From the NCBI GenBank assembly GCA_022446985.1, contig JAKVBD010000033.1, positions 1-56,256 on the forward strand: a stretch of DNA of 56,256 bases, written 5' to 3'. Below, one piece after another: positions 18,171-26,296 of the stretch. Under the pieces are notes generated by a model. It did no database searches. It was given only the letters and a program-made list of their open reading frames with translations, and was not told the DNA's origin. The stretch's first letter is position 1; every line of letters starts with the position of its first letter. This DNA is from Lentisphaerales bacterium (GTDB lineage: Bacteria > Verrucomicrobiota > Lentisphaeria > Lentisphaerales > Lentisphaeraceae). Both the position numbers and the translations under genes were made by a program.

Positions 18171-18886
18171 GCGCTGCATTCCTCTGGAGGGTTGAGTTTC
18201 TTAGATTCTAGAAGTGATTTTTTAAAGTCGACTTCTTTGACAGTTTTTTCATTATCCCAGTTCCACTGCATGTCGGTAACTGAAACGTGGCCCGGACGGA
18301 CGTGATCTTCATAATTTCTGTGACAGTCAAGACACCAGAACATAGTCAATGGTTTTTCTTGTTTCACTACAGTCATTTGATCGATGCGACCGTGACACTC
18401 AATACAACCTACATTGGCGTTGACGTGAGCACTGTGGTCAAAATAAGCATAGTCTGGTGTGTTGTGGATTCTAACCCAAGGAATCGGCTTCAGGTAATCG
18501 TCATTCACGACTTTAACCTTAACATCTTGTCCGTCTACTTTCTTACTGGTCTCGATGTACTTTTGGAAGCGGCTGCGTAGAGGCTCAAGTACTGGACTCT
18601 CTTTTTTTACCTGACTGTGACAGTTCATACACACCTGGGCGGGTGGAACTGATGCGTGAGGTGATTTCTCAAGGTTTGTATGGCAGTAGCGACAGTCGAT
18701 TCCCATCTCACCTGCGTGCAGCCTGTGAGAAAACGGGATTGGTTGATCTGGCATATAGCCAACAGATAAGTGAGCGTCTGTAAAATAGAAGTTAACTATT
18801 AGTATAATACCAATAACAGACGGCAAGGCTGTTAAAAAAATAACAGGTTTAAGATCGTCTATTCCCTTGGGGAAAATCGGTTTCAA
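18158..18886 (-). CDS. actA: Alternative complex III subunit ActA (pentahaem cytochrome c)
   Basis: ActA is the pentahaem cytochrome c of the quinol:cytochrome c oxidoreductase. Five haem sites are visible in 242 residues: CRYCH, CMNCH, CIECH, CLDCH and CSACH, the last only one residue before the C-terminus. An N-terminal helix (about residues 15-33, VIFLTALPSVIGIILIVNFYF) anchors it in the membrane with the haems in the periplasm. The start is TTG at 18886, with AAGGA seven bases upstream and no nearby ATG alternative. It is the first gene of the twelve-gene operon. The coding end overlaps the start of actB by 13-22 bases. Confidence 0.95.
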   Translation of the reverse strand: MKPIFPKGIDDLKPVIFLTALPSVIGIILIVNFYFTDAHLSVGYMPDQPIPFSHRLHAGEMGIDCRYCHTNLEKSPHASVPPAQVCMNCHSQVKKESPVLEPLRSRFQKYIETSKKVDGQDVKVKVVNDDYLKPIPWVRIHNTPDYAYFDHSAHVNANVGCIECHGRIDQMTVVKQEKPLTMFWCLDCHRNYEDHVRPGHVSVTDMQWNWDNEKTVKEVDFKKSLLESKKLNPPEECSACHR

Positions 18887-19014
18887 TTTAGATTCCTTGG
18901 ATTAATTAGAGTTCATGTCCATCGAATAATCGGCCCAATAATACATTACCTGAAGCCAATTTCAACACTTTTTAAAGGATTTTTCAATTATAAAGGGTGT
19001 CAATAAATAGGTTG

Positions 19015-19043
19015 ATTTTAGACTTATTTAATTCCACAGTCAA
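19015..19043 (-). promoter_or_regulatory. Candidate sigma-70 promoter of the respiratory operon
   Basis: On the minus strand TTGACT (19043-19038) is followed after exactly 17 bases by TAAAAT (19020-19015). The hexamers match consensus at five of six positions each. The site lies about 130 bases upstream of the actA TTG start, leaving a long 5' leader. It is inferred from sequence only. Confidence 0.5.
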
Positions 19044-19096
19044 TAGTATTTGGGCACTGTAAAATGTTGGTGTAGCTCAGGTCTATGGCAAAACCT

Positions 19097-19480
19097 TCAA
19101 AATTTGTAAGATTGTGGGCGTTCCAGAATAGTTTTCAAAATGTAGGCTTGTTTTAAAGTCTTTTTATCTTTTAAATTCAAAAACGTTTTGTTTGATTTCT
19201 TTTTCGAGGCTTGAGGAATGTCGGTATGGATATTCAGTGTAGCTTCGGCTAATGGTTGGACTTCTGTTTCATCAGGAGCGTATGTAATTTCCTGTTGAAG
19301 CGGCTTTTGTGAATGGGCTTCACTTTTAGCTCTTCTGAAAAACTCTTCGGCACTTCCCTGACTGACTGCTTTTTTACTGTAGGAATGCTGCTTTTGCGTA
19401 TTTTTGAATTTAGCTATTTTCTCAAATATCACACCTAGTATAATAATGAGGAAGAATATGAAAGCAGCAGGATCTTTCAT
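19097..19480 (-). CDS. Membrane-anchored protein downstream of floA
   Basis: I do not recognise a family. The 127-residue protein has one N-terminal hydrophobic helix (about residues 5-20, AAFIFFLIIILGVIFEKIA) followed by a Lys/Gln/Ser-rich and probably disordered region, then a short basic helical C-terminus (LNLKDKKTLKQAYILKTILE). The C-terminal helix is the only part that looks folded. It starts two bases after the floA stop, so it is the third gene of an nfeD-floA operon. In Bacillus subtilis the floA operon also carries a small third gene (yqfB), but I see no sequence resemblance that I can assert. A partner role for the flotillin assembly is inference. Confidence 0.65.
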   Translation of the reverse strand: MKDPAAFIFFLIIILGVIFEKIAKFKNTQKQHSYSKKAVSQGSAEEFFRRAKSEAHSQKPLQQEITYAPDETEVQPLAEATLNIHTDIPQASKKKSNKTFLNLKDKKTLKQAYILKTILERPQSYKF

Positions 19481-19482
19481 GA

Positions 19483-20505
19483 TTATTGAACCGTGCTGCC
19501 TTCTTCATCTGTGCCTGAGATACTTTGCCTCATAGTAGTGTCTGACTTTATGTTCTCCATTCGGTAATAATCCATAATTCCCAAGTTGCCGTCTCGGAAT
19601 GCTGCTGACATGGCCAGTGGAACTTGAGCTTGAGCTTCAATAACTTTTGCCTGCATTTCCTGGACTTTTGCCTGCATCTCCTGTTCAAGTGCAACCGCCG
19701 CAGCTCGACGCATTTCGGCTTTAGCTTGAGCAACTCGTTTATCAGCTTCTGCCTGATCAGCCTGGAGACGAGCACCAATATTCTCACCGACATCGATATC
19801 GGCGATATCGATTGAAAGAATTTGGAAAGCTGTGCCGCTATCAAGACCTTTAGATAAGACGCGCTTTGAAATCATATCTGGATTTTCGAGAACTTCCTTA
19901 TGACTGTCAGCAGAACCAATAGTCGTTACTATACCTTCACCAACACGGGCGATAATAGTTTCTTCAACAGCACCACCGATTAGCTTATCTATATCGGCTT
20001 TAACAGTCACACGGGCTTTGGCGCGAAGTTGAATACCATCTTTGGCTACAGCATCAATAGTGTGTCTACCACCAGCCGCTGGATTTGGGCAGTCAATAAC
20101 TTTGGGGTTAACGCTGGTTCTTACAGCTTCACAGACATCGCGACCGGCAAGATCGATAGCTGCAGCTTTGTTAAAGTCGAGTTGAATACTTGCGTTCTTA
20201 GCAGCGATTAATGAGTTGATGACATTTATAACATCACCACCAGCGAGATAGTGCGCTTCAAGTGTATCTGTTGTGATATTTGGCAGGTTTGCTTTTTTGA
20301 CCTGGATGTAAGCGTGCACAATGAGTCGTGGATTAATATTTCTCAATCTCATGAAGATAAGATTCATCGGGCTTACATAAGCACCAGAAGACCAGGTTTG
20401 GATAAAGAGACTAAGGAAGTTTAAGCTAAAAATAACGATCGCTATAACCACCAGTATTGCTATGACAATTCCTACTTGACTTGCGGAGACTGCTAAAGTG
20501 TACAT
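19483..20505 (-). CDS. floA: Flotillin-like protein FloA
   Basis: FloA is a membrane scaffolding protein of the SPFH family that organises functional membrane microdomains. The 340-residue product begins with one hydrophobic helix (about residues 10-35), then the SPFH/band-7 region ([18 protein letters not shown] through [17 protein letters not shown]), and a C-terminal coiled coil rich in Ala, Glu and Gln ([19 protein letters not shown]). It is very close in plan to the 331-residue B. subtilis FloA, with the [17 protein letters not shown] stretch typical of the family. It lies 12 bases downstream of an NfeD gene, the universal partner of FloA-type flotillins, so the pairing supports the call. 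Confidence 0.95.
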   Translation of the reverse strand: MYTLAVSASQVGIVIAILVVIAIVIFSLNFLSLFIQTWSSGAYVSPMNLIFMRLRNINPRLIVHAYIQVKKANLPNITTDTLEAHYLAGGDVINVINSLIAAKNASIQLDFNKAAAIDLAGRDVCEAVRTSVNPKVIDCPNPAAGGRHTIDAVAKDGIQLRAKARVTVKADIDKLIGGAVEETIIARVGEGIVTTIGSADSHKEVLENPDMISKRVLSKGLDSGTAFQILSIDIADIDVGENIGARLQADQAEADKRVAQAKAEMRRAAAVALEQEMQAKVQEMQAKVIEAQAQVPLAMSAAFRDGNLGIMDYYRMENIKSDTTMRQSISGTDEEGSTVQ

Positions 20506-20517
20506 TTGTTAACCTTG

Positions 20518-20988
20518 TTATTCGTTTAAAATTTCTTTAACGTAAAGATGATCGCCTTCGATACTGGAAACTGAGACTTTATTACCTTTTTCGATGTACT
20601 CACCTTTAGTTTGAACGTCGTACCTTTCGCCTTCAATGATTGCTATGCCACTTGGCCTAAGATCGCAGTCGGCAATACCTTGCTTGTTTATAAGGTGTGA
20701 AAATCGTTCTTTTGGCACTTCTATATTTGTCTCCATAAGAAGGGCTCTTTTTCCCTCTTTGGTCGATGAAAAGTATCTAAAACTGAACCACGAGAGAGAT
20801 ATGGAACCACCGACGCCACAGATTAGGAGCATGGTACCAAAGTTGGTGTTGTACTGGTAAGCTGCCACGATTGACCAGATAAGTGCTGCAGCTCCAAGTA
20901 GTCCAAGAATGCCGCCTGGTAAATAAACTTCCAAAGCTATGCAGACGATACCTGCAATACATAAAACGATAATGATTTCCGGTGACAT
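20518..20988 (-). CDS. NfeD family membrane protein
   Basis: NfeD proteins accompany flotillins or stomatins. This is the short type without the ClpP-like serine protease domain. Hydrophobic segments at about residues 3-20, 25-47 and 53-75 (IIIVLCIAGIVCIALEVYLP begins the protein) are followed by a C-terminal OB-fold of about 70 residues (GIADCDLRPSGIAIIEGERY, the conserved core; then EKGNKVSVSSIEGDHLYVKE). The gene is the first of the unit with floA. A TATAAT-like element lies about 55 bases upstream of the start on the minus strand, without a clear -35. Confidence 0.9.
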   Translation of the reverse strand: MSPEIIIVLCIAGIVCIALEVYLPGGILGLLGAAALIWSIVAAYQYNTNFGTMLLICGVGGSISLSWFSFRYFSSTKEGKRALLMETNIEVPKERFSHLINKQGIADCDLRPSGIAIIEGERYDVQTKGEYIEKGNKVSVSSIEGDHLYVKEILNE

Positions 20989-21158
20989 ATAATTCCCTGT
21001 TATATGCTTAATTTGAGGCAGCTTTAGTTAAAATCAATAACATTATACAAAAAGAAAATTGATTCTCGAGTGAAAATGGTAGTCATATTAAGCCGAATCG
21101 CTGTGCAGTTTGTAAAGATCATATATATTCCCTTTAAAAATTTGGAACTGAGTACGTA

Positions 21159-22043
21159 ATGAAATTAACTGATTTAGTTGGCAATACACCGATGGTCAGG
21201 CTTGAAAGGCTTTGCCCAAATGACAAGGTGAAGCTTTTTGTTAAGCTCGAAGGCACTAATCCAGGTGGCAGTGTTAAGGATCGAGCTGCTCTTTCAATGA
21301 TTCAAGGTGCCGAAGAGCGCGGTGAATTAAAAGACGGTATAAGGATTATAGAGGCTACCAGTGGAAATACTGGTATAGCTTTGGCGATGATTGCTCTTTC
21401 AAAAGGTTACGATATGGAACTGGTTATGCCTGCCAGTGCAACTAAAGAAAGAGTGATGATTATGGAGGCCTATGGCGCCAAAGTTACTTTGACTCCTGCT
21501 GAAAAGTCGATGGAAGGTGCTATTGATTATGCTCGAGGACAAGTTGCTAGTGGTGGCTGCATTATGCTTAATCAGTTTGGTAATCCAGATAACCCTATGG
21601 CTCACTACAATGGTACAGGTCCTGAAATCTGGCGCGATACAGAAGGTGGGATTACCCACTTTGTTTCTTCTATGGGGACGACTGGAACAATTATGGGTGT
21701 CTCTAAATTTTTGAAAGAGCAAAGTGAAGATGTGCAAATTGTCGGAGTTCAGCCTGGCGAAGGAGCAAAAATTCCTGGAATTCGCCGTTGGCAGAAAGAG
21801 TATCTGCCGGCAGTCTTCGAAGAGGAAAGAGTTGATCAGATAATTGATGTAACTCAGGAAGAGGCAGAAGAGGCGACTAGAGAGCTATGCCGTAAAGAAG
21901 GTATTTTCTGTGGTATGAGTGCTGGCGGTGCTGTTGCGGCTGCTTTAAGGTTGGCATCTCAACTTGATGAGGGCGTGGTAGTGGCTATCATTCCAGATCG
22001 TGGTGACAAGTACTTGTCGACAAATTTATTTGAATCAAAATAG
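21159..22043 (+). CDS. cysM: Cysteine synthase B (O-acetylserine sulfhydrylase)
   Basis: A PLP-dependent enzyme that makes cysteine from O-acetylserine and sulfide. CysM forms also accept thiosulfate, giving S-sulfocysteine. The PLP lysine is K40 in NPGGSVKDRAA, the phosphate-binding loop is TSGNTG (67-72), and the C-terminal PDRGDKYLST is typical. The sequence LNQFGNPDNPMAHYNGTGPE resembles CysM more than CysK. The length of 294 residues agrees. It is the first gene of a cassette with a rhodanese (20 bases on) and an OsmC-like protein, which fits thiosulfate or persulfide handling. Confidence 0.93.
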   Translation: MKLTDLVGNTPMVRLERLCPNDKVKLFVKLEGTNPGGSVKDRAALSMIQGAEERGELKDGIRIIEATSGNTGIALAMIALSKGYDMELVMPASATKERVMIMEAYGAKVTLTPAEKSMEGAIDYARGQVASGGCIMLNQFGNPDNPMAHYNGTGPEIWRDTEGGITHFVSSMGTTGTIMGVSKFLKEQSEDVQIVGVQPGEGAKIPGIRRWQKEYLPAVFEEERVDQIIDVTQEEAEEATRELCRKEGIFCGMSAGGAVAAALRLASQLDEGVVVAIIPDRGDKYLSTNLFESK

Positions 22044-22063
22044 AAACTGAGGTTTATAATTAT

Positions 22064-22369
22064 ATGGAACACTTAGAGATACTTAAAAAAGAACTGGCTG
22101 ATGGTTCGGCTCAGCTACTTGATGTTCGCGAATATAATGAGTGGCAGGAAGGTCATCTTAAAGAGGCGCAGTTTGTTCCGCTATCTCAGCTTGAAGGTTA
22201 TCAAGAACCGGATGACGCTGAGATGGATGTCAAGACATATATTCATTGCAGAAGTGGACAAAGAGTTCAATTAGCCAAGCCGATTCTGGAAGAAATGGGT
22301 TTTGATGAAGTTATCGCTTTGAGAGAAGGTTTTGTTGATCTTGCAGCTTATGGGTTTGAGGTAGAATAA
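22064..22369 (+). CDS. Single-domain cytoplasmic rhodanese
   Basis: A sulfurtransferase of 101 residues with one rhodanese domain and no signal peptide. The domain opens with QLLDVREYNEWQEGHL (residues 17-32). The active-site loop is HCRSGQR (61-67) with catalytic C62, and the six-residue CxxxxR loop is of the GlpE/PspE-like thiosulfate or persulfide type. The stop overlaps the next ATG by one base (TAATG, 22369). Its place between cysM and an OsmC protein suggests it passes sulfane sulfur within the cassette. Confidence 0.92.
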   Translation: MEHLEILKKELADGSAQLLDVREYNEWQEGHLKEAQFVPLSQLEGYQEPDDAEMDVKTYIHCRSGQRVQLAKPILEEMGFDEVIALREGFVDLAAYGFEVE

Positions 22370-22788
22370 TGGCTGAAGTTGAAGTAAAGCTCAAACGTGT
22401 TGCTAATTGCAATTTTGAAGCACAGAATGCAGATGGTTCAGTAGCTATGATTGATGGTCCACCTTCTCTTGGTGGTGAGAATAAAGGTGTCCGTCCAATG
22501 GAGATGGTACTTATGGGGTTGGCTGGTTGTAGTTCTATGGACCTTCTTTTGATTCTTGGTAAACAGCGTCAGAACCCAGAGGACATCAATGTTATGGTTA
22601 AAGGTACCAGAGTTGACGAAGTGCCGGCAGTTTACTCGGATATTCATATGCATTTTGAAGTATCTGGAGAAGTATCTGAAAAGAAACTACAAAAGGCTGC
22701 GGATCTTTCTGTTGAGAAGTATTGCTCTGTAGTGAAGATGCTTTCACCTGCTGTGAATATTACTCACAGTGTAAGTTTAAAAGCCTAA
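22369..22788 (+). CDS. OsmC family peroxiredoxin-like protein
   Basis: OsmC/Ohr-fold proteins reduce organic peroxides or, in some members, act on sulfur compounds. The 139-residue product has the two conserved cysteines: C54 in LMGLAGCSSMDLLLIL and C119 in VEKYCSVVKM. The central stretch GENKGVRPMEMVLMGLAGC is typical of the OsmC/YhfA branch rather than Ohr. It has no signal peptide. It is translationally coupled to the rhodanese by TAATG and ends just before a terminator, so cysM, the rhodanese and this gene form one unit. Whether it acts on peroxides or on persulfides is not decided by sequence. Confidence 0.9.
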   Translation: MAEVEVKLKRVANCNFEAQNADGSVAMIDGPPSLGGENKGVRPMEMVLMGLAGCSSMDLLLILGKQRQNPEDINVMVKGTRVDEVPAVYSDIHMHFEVSGEVSEKKLQKAADLSVEKYCSVVKMLSPAVNITHSVSLKA

Positions 22789-22799
22789 TGATTTTTTTG

Positions 22800-22822
22800 T
22801 GCGCTGGAAACAGCGCATTTTT
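22800..22822 (+). terminator. Terminator after the cysM-rhodanese-osmC unit
   Basis: TGCGCTG (22800-22806) and CAGCGCA (22811-22817) form a perfect seven-pair stem with a GAAA tetraloop, followed by five T residues. It is oriented for the plus strand. Confidence 0.8.
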
Positions 22823-23102
22823 AACTGAGGGTTTTGGCCTTTTCAATCATTTGCTTTTGTTCTTTTAATCGAATGATAAGGTCAATATGTGGAATTAGGG
22901 ATTCGATTTCGTGAAGCTTTCTTCGCAGGGCATTCCATTCATTTAAACTTAATTTTCCAGAATCCAAGATAGCAGACTTAATTTCTTCTATAAGGCTGTG
23001 CTTCTCTTCTTTTTTATCTTTTTGCTCGATAAAGTCTGCAATTGTCAGTAAATCATCTATTTCATTTTGGCTAACTGTTACAGTGTCTGCGGCTTTGGTC
23101 AT
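22821..23102 (-). CDS. Small coiled-coil protein, unknown function
   Basis: I do not recognise a family. The 93-residue product is almost wholly helical and charged. A first region (VSQNEIDDLLTIADF) is followed by a Lys/Glu-rich stretch and a C-terminal coiled coil (NALRRKLHEIESLIPHIDLI). The VSQNEIDDLL opening resembles the short N-terminal peptides by which other proteins (for example FliM, LSQxEIDALL) contact partners, but no FliM-type domain follows, so this is only a resemblance. The start is the ATG at 23102, with AGGAG seven bases upstream. A GTG two codons earlier lies too close to that site. Confidence 0.6.
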   Translation of the reverse strand: MTKAADTVTVSQNEIDDLLTIADFIEQKDKKEEKHSLIEEIKSAILDSGKLSLNEWNALRRKLHEIESLIPHIDLIIRLKEQKQMIEKAKTLS

Positions 23103-23195
23103 CTTCACTCTCCTTATTATTAATACTATATCAATTTTGCGTAGTGACTTAAAGCAGAATGGTTTTAAAAGTTTTTTTGTGGTAGAGTGTATGTA

Positions 23196-25385
23196 TTAAA
23201 AGCTTAAGCCGTAAGATACGATATTTGTAATGAGTTTAAGCGATGAAATTGTTTTAAGACCCATTGCTTCGTCATCAATTTGGCCAGTGAGTGATGAGGA
23301 AAAATCGAAAGGACTGAATATTATTGAATATCTGTTGTTCATTCTTAAACCCAATAAAAAGGGTTTTGATGGGTCATGATTTTTAGCAAGTTCTTTAGAG
23401 AAAGATATGTCGTGTTTAAATGGCTGTTGATAAACAGGGCTAGTCAGAGGGATTTCTTCCAGTTTATGGTTTGGGAAAAGCTCCATTATTAGTCTTTTGA
23501 AGTCGAGGCGGAAGGCACTGCAAGAACAGGCAGAGTCGGCAAACAGAAAGCCGCCATTTTCGATATACTTTTTAAGATTATTTTTCTCCATTTCATTCAA
23601 ATAAATTTCTTGACCTCCAGTGAAATACAGAACCGGTTGCTTCAGTAGGACTTTGTCATCTTTAAGGCTGATTAGGTTTATTCCCGCTTTTGTCGGAATT
23701 TTTAAGGATTGGCGCATGTAGCCTAAAGCATTGTTCATGGCATCTGGATTTATCTTCTTAATATTTTTGCTATGGATGACCTGAGTGATTTCGAGCCCTT
23801 CTTCAGTAGTGCCGGAAGAGCTTTGGAAGTCAATTTTTTGATTGTCGTTGATTTGAACTTTAGCGACATTCTTAAAGTCAAGTTTAGCGACAAGAGGTTT
23901 CTCTTTTAAGGAAAACTTTATGAGGTTGATCAGGGTGTATTTGTTTATTTTCTGAACTCTTTTTGCTTCGAACTCTAAAGAGATGTCACTGCTCATCAGG
24001 AAGATATTTTTATTGGCGCAACTATTCTTCAAAACTTTTAGCGGGACTTTCAGATTTTGAAGATTGTAGTACATGCGTCGCAATTCGTGTGCTTTTGGGA
24101 GGTCTGTAAATTTTCCACTGGGATAAATTTTTCGCATTTCCTTAAGCACGGAAACGATAAATGGTTTACTTTTAAGGCAAGGAGAGAAGAGGATAATTCC
24201 CCCATCGTCAATGAAAGATTTTAAGGCAATTCTTTCTGCCTCTGTCAAAGTGAAATCGTATAAACCACTTATGTATAGAATCGGAGCCTGACCGAATTTT
24301 GGGTTTTTTAGATCCAGAGGAACGGCTTGCCAGTCAAGTGGTTGGTTGAATGCTTTAGAAAAGTAGCGCACCATATTTCTAGTATCTTTTCGACGTCTGT
24401 TCCAATCTTTGTTTTTTCCCCATTTAGCTTTATTGAATAAGATGGGTGTATTCCCTTTGGCTAAAAATAGTAGTTTAAAGGCTTCAGGGAGATATTTCCC
24501 TGAGTTGTTTTGAGAGTCTAAAATTGCACTTGAGCCTAACTGGAACCAGTCATACTTGCCAATCATTTTTTTATCAAAGAAGATGCCGGTGCGTTCAAGG
24601 GCGTAAGCTGCATATGTATCGCCAAAAATCGCACTGCTTTTCTTATTTATTTGATTATGCAACCAGATCAGGCCTTTCCGGATGTTAGGGTTTATCTGGT
24701 AAGATCCACAAAACCCTGGGCCTTTTTGAGGTTCGACAGAGATTTCTTCTTCAACCTTACAGACGGCTAAACTAGCCAAAGCGGCAGAGGTCATACTGGC
24801 AGTTGATGTAGATTTGTTCTTGTAGCCCCAGCCTCCATCATTGTTTTGTGTATTCAGGAAGTGATTCTTTGAATTTTCGAGGGTGGTTTGTGGAATGTGA
24901 ATACCGGCATCTATAGCTGCTTTCAAGCCGAGTAAGGCGAATTGGGTAACAGAGTTATCTCCCGGGCCAGTTCCTGTATAATTCCAAGTGCCATTTTTTT
25001 GTGTATCTACGAGCCAGACAGCAGCTTTGGTTATTTCATTTTTATATTTTGTTTGGTTTATTTTTTGCAGGGCGGCTGCGTACAGGCCCATAGAGTAAAC
25101 GTCGCCCTGAGGGAAGTTGTTGAGAAGGTAGTTGACGCCTTTTTGAATTGCTGGATGTCTTTCATTTAAATTTGCAGATGCCAGTGCTAATAAATGAATG
25201 GCGGTTGCTCCAACTGTGCGCTTGCTATAGTGCCATGTGCCATCTGGATTTTGTTTATTGAGGATATCCTTAACAAGTGAATCAATCTTTTGTTTGATTA
25301 ATTCTTCTGTTAATGGAGTGGCAGTATTCTGGCAGTATGAACTAACTTGAATGAATAATAAGAGAGCTGCCAGAAGTTGTTTCAT
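23196..25385 (-). CDS. Exported protein with squalene-cyclase-like repeats and two DUF4159 domains
   Basis: The 729-residue product starts with a signal peptide (MKQLLAALLLFIQVSSYCQ). Residues of about 35-340 form an alpha/alpha toroid of prenyltransferase/squalene-oxidase repeats (KQNPDGTWHYSKRT, LNTQNNDGGWGYKNKS). They carry no DxDD cyclase motif that I can see, so catalysis as a terpene cyclase is not supported. Two DUF4159 domains follow, each with a glutamine-amidotransferase-like stretch: ILYISGLYDFTLTEAE...IILFSP, and VLYFTGGQEIYLNEME...FLFADS. This architecture is seen mainly in the PVC group and its function is unknown to me. The ATG at 25385 overlaps the rbgA stop (TAATG). Confidence 0.85.
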   Translation of the reverse strand: MKQLLAALLLFIQVSSYCQNTATPLTEELIKQKIDSLVKDILNKQNPDGTWHYSKRTVGATAIHLLALASANLNERHPAIQKGVNYLLNNFPQGDVYSMGLYAAALQKINQTKYKNEITKAAVWLVDTQKNGTWNYTGTGPGDNSVTQFALLGLKAAIDAGIHIPQTTLENSKNHFLNTQNNDGGWGYKNKSTSTASMTSAALASLAVCKVEEEISVEPQKGPGFCGSYQINPNIRKGLIWLHNQINKKSSAIFGDTYAAYALERTGIFFDKKMIGKYDWFQLGSSAILDSQNNSGKYLPEAFKLLFLAKGNTPILFNKAKWGKNKDWNRRRKDTRNMVRYFSKAFNQPLDWQAVPLDLKNPKFGQAPILYISGLYDFTLTEAERIALKSFIDDGGIILFSPCLKSKPFIVSVLKEMRKIYPSGKFTDLPKAHELRRMYYNLQNLKVPLKVLKNSCANKNIFLMSSDISLEFEAKRVQKINKYTLINLIKFSLKEKPLVAKLDFKNVAKVQINDNQKIDFQSSSGTTEEGLEITQVIHSKNIKKINPDAMNNALGYMRQSLKIPTKAGINLISLKDDKVLLKQPVLYFTGGQEIYLNEMEKNNLKKYIENGGFLFADSACSCSAFRLDFKRLIMELFPNHKLEEIPLTSPVYQQPFKHDISFSKELAKNHDPSKPFLLGLRMNNRYSIIFSPFDFSSSLTGQIDDEAMGLKTISSLKLITNIVSYGLSF

Positions 25386-26296
25386 TATACCCAAATGATG
25401 TTTAGGTCTTCTGGAAGCGGGGCTGGTTCAGCTTCGTCGAGAATGAGTCTTCCGAGTTTACCATCGCTGTAGTCTTTGAGTAATATCAAGGAGGCTTGTT
25501 CTGAATCGGGCTCTCCACCTGGTTTGATACACCCACGGGCTTCCGCAACTTGTGCCAGTAGGCCGGTAATGTCAGTTTTTGGGTTTTCTATCTTGTAGTG
25601 AGAAAGTTTATCAAGCTTATCGTTTTTAATTAGCTGGTAAAGCAGATACTCGCAAAGGTAAGTAGTGCCCAAGAGTTTTTGTTTGATTATATGGCATAGG
25701 CCTAGTCTTAGAGTTCTTTCTTTGTCGAGGGAGCCAGGTACCATGATTCCCGGGGTGTCGAGCAATTCTATGTCGTTAGCCAATTTTATCCATTGTTGGT
25801 GTTGTGTTACACCGGGAGTTCTGCCGGTCTTAGCTCTGTTTTTGCCAGCGAGGGCATTGATTAGAGATGATTTGCCAACATTGGGTACCCCCATTATAAG
25901 AAGTCTGTAAGGTCTTAGTATGGGCCTTGTGGCACCGCGTCTTTTGCGGTCTTTTTTAATGACATCTCATACAGTCGGGAGTATTTTGTTTAAGCCTTTT
26001 TTCTTGATTGCATTTGTGTAGACTGCGGGAATACCTTGTTCTTCAAAATGCTTTACCCACTGCTGAGTATTTTCAGGATCGGCCATATCCGTTTTATTAA
26101 GGACTAGAAGACGAGGCTTTTCACCAAGTAGGTTTTCAAGCTCTGTGTTTATTGATGAAGCAGGAATGCGTGCATCAAGTAAGAGAAGAGCTAGATCTAC
26201 CAGTTTCAGCTTTTCTTTTATCTGGCGAGATGCTTTGAGCATATGGCCAGGATACCAGCTTTTGGAATGATAGTGCGTAAAATCGAAATTAATCAT
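25385..26296 (-). pseudogene. rbgA: RbgA/YlqF circularly permuted GTPase with one in-frame TGA
   Basis: RbgA is the GTPase that helps assemble the 50S ribosomal subunit. The reading frame is continuous over 302 sense codons, the normal family size, apart from one TGA at 25969-25967 after LNKILPTV. In this permuted GTPase the G4 motif (LNKTD) and G5 region come first, before the TGA. G1 (GVPNVGKSS), G2 and G3 (DTPG) come after it. The stop therefore separates the nucleotide-specificity motif from the P-loop. Frame is kept on both sides (24 codons from the TGA to the ATG at 25894), so it is a point change, not a frameshift. It could be a true nonsense mutation, a base-call error, or readthrough. 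TGA is an ordinary stop elsewhere here (murD). It is coupled by ATGA to the upstream gene. Confidence 0.85.

Noticed and set aside
18987..19003. TTGACA followed by TATAAT on the minus strand before actA
   Set aside because: The two hexamers are only five bases apart, too close for a sigma-70 promoter. The TTGACT-17-TAAAAT pair just upstream is better.
25385..25894. A stand-alone 169-residue GTPase starting at the ATG 25894
   Set aside because: It lacks G4/G5 motifs and lies in frame with the upstream 109-residue part, separated by one TGA and 24 codons. It is the C-terminal part of one RbgA gene.
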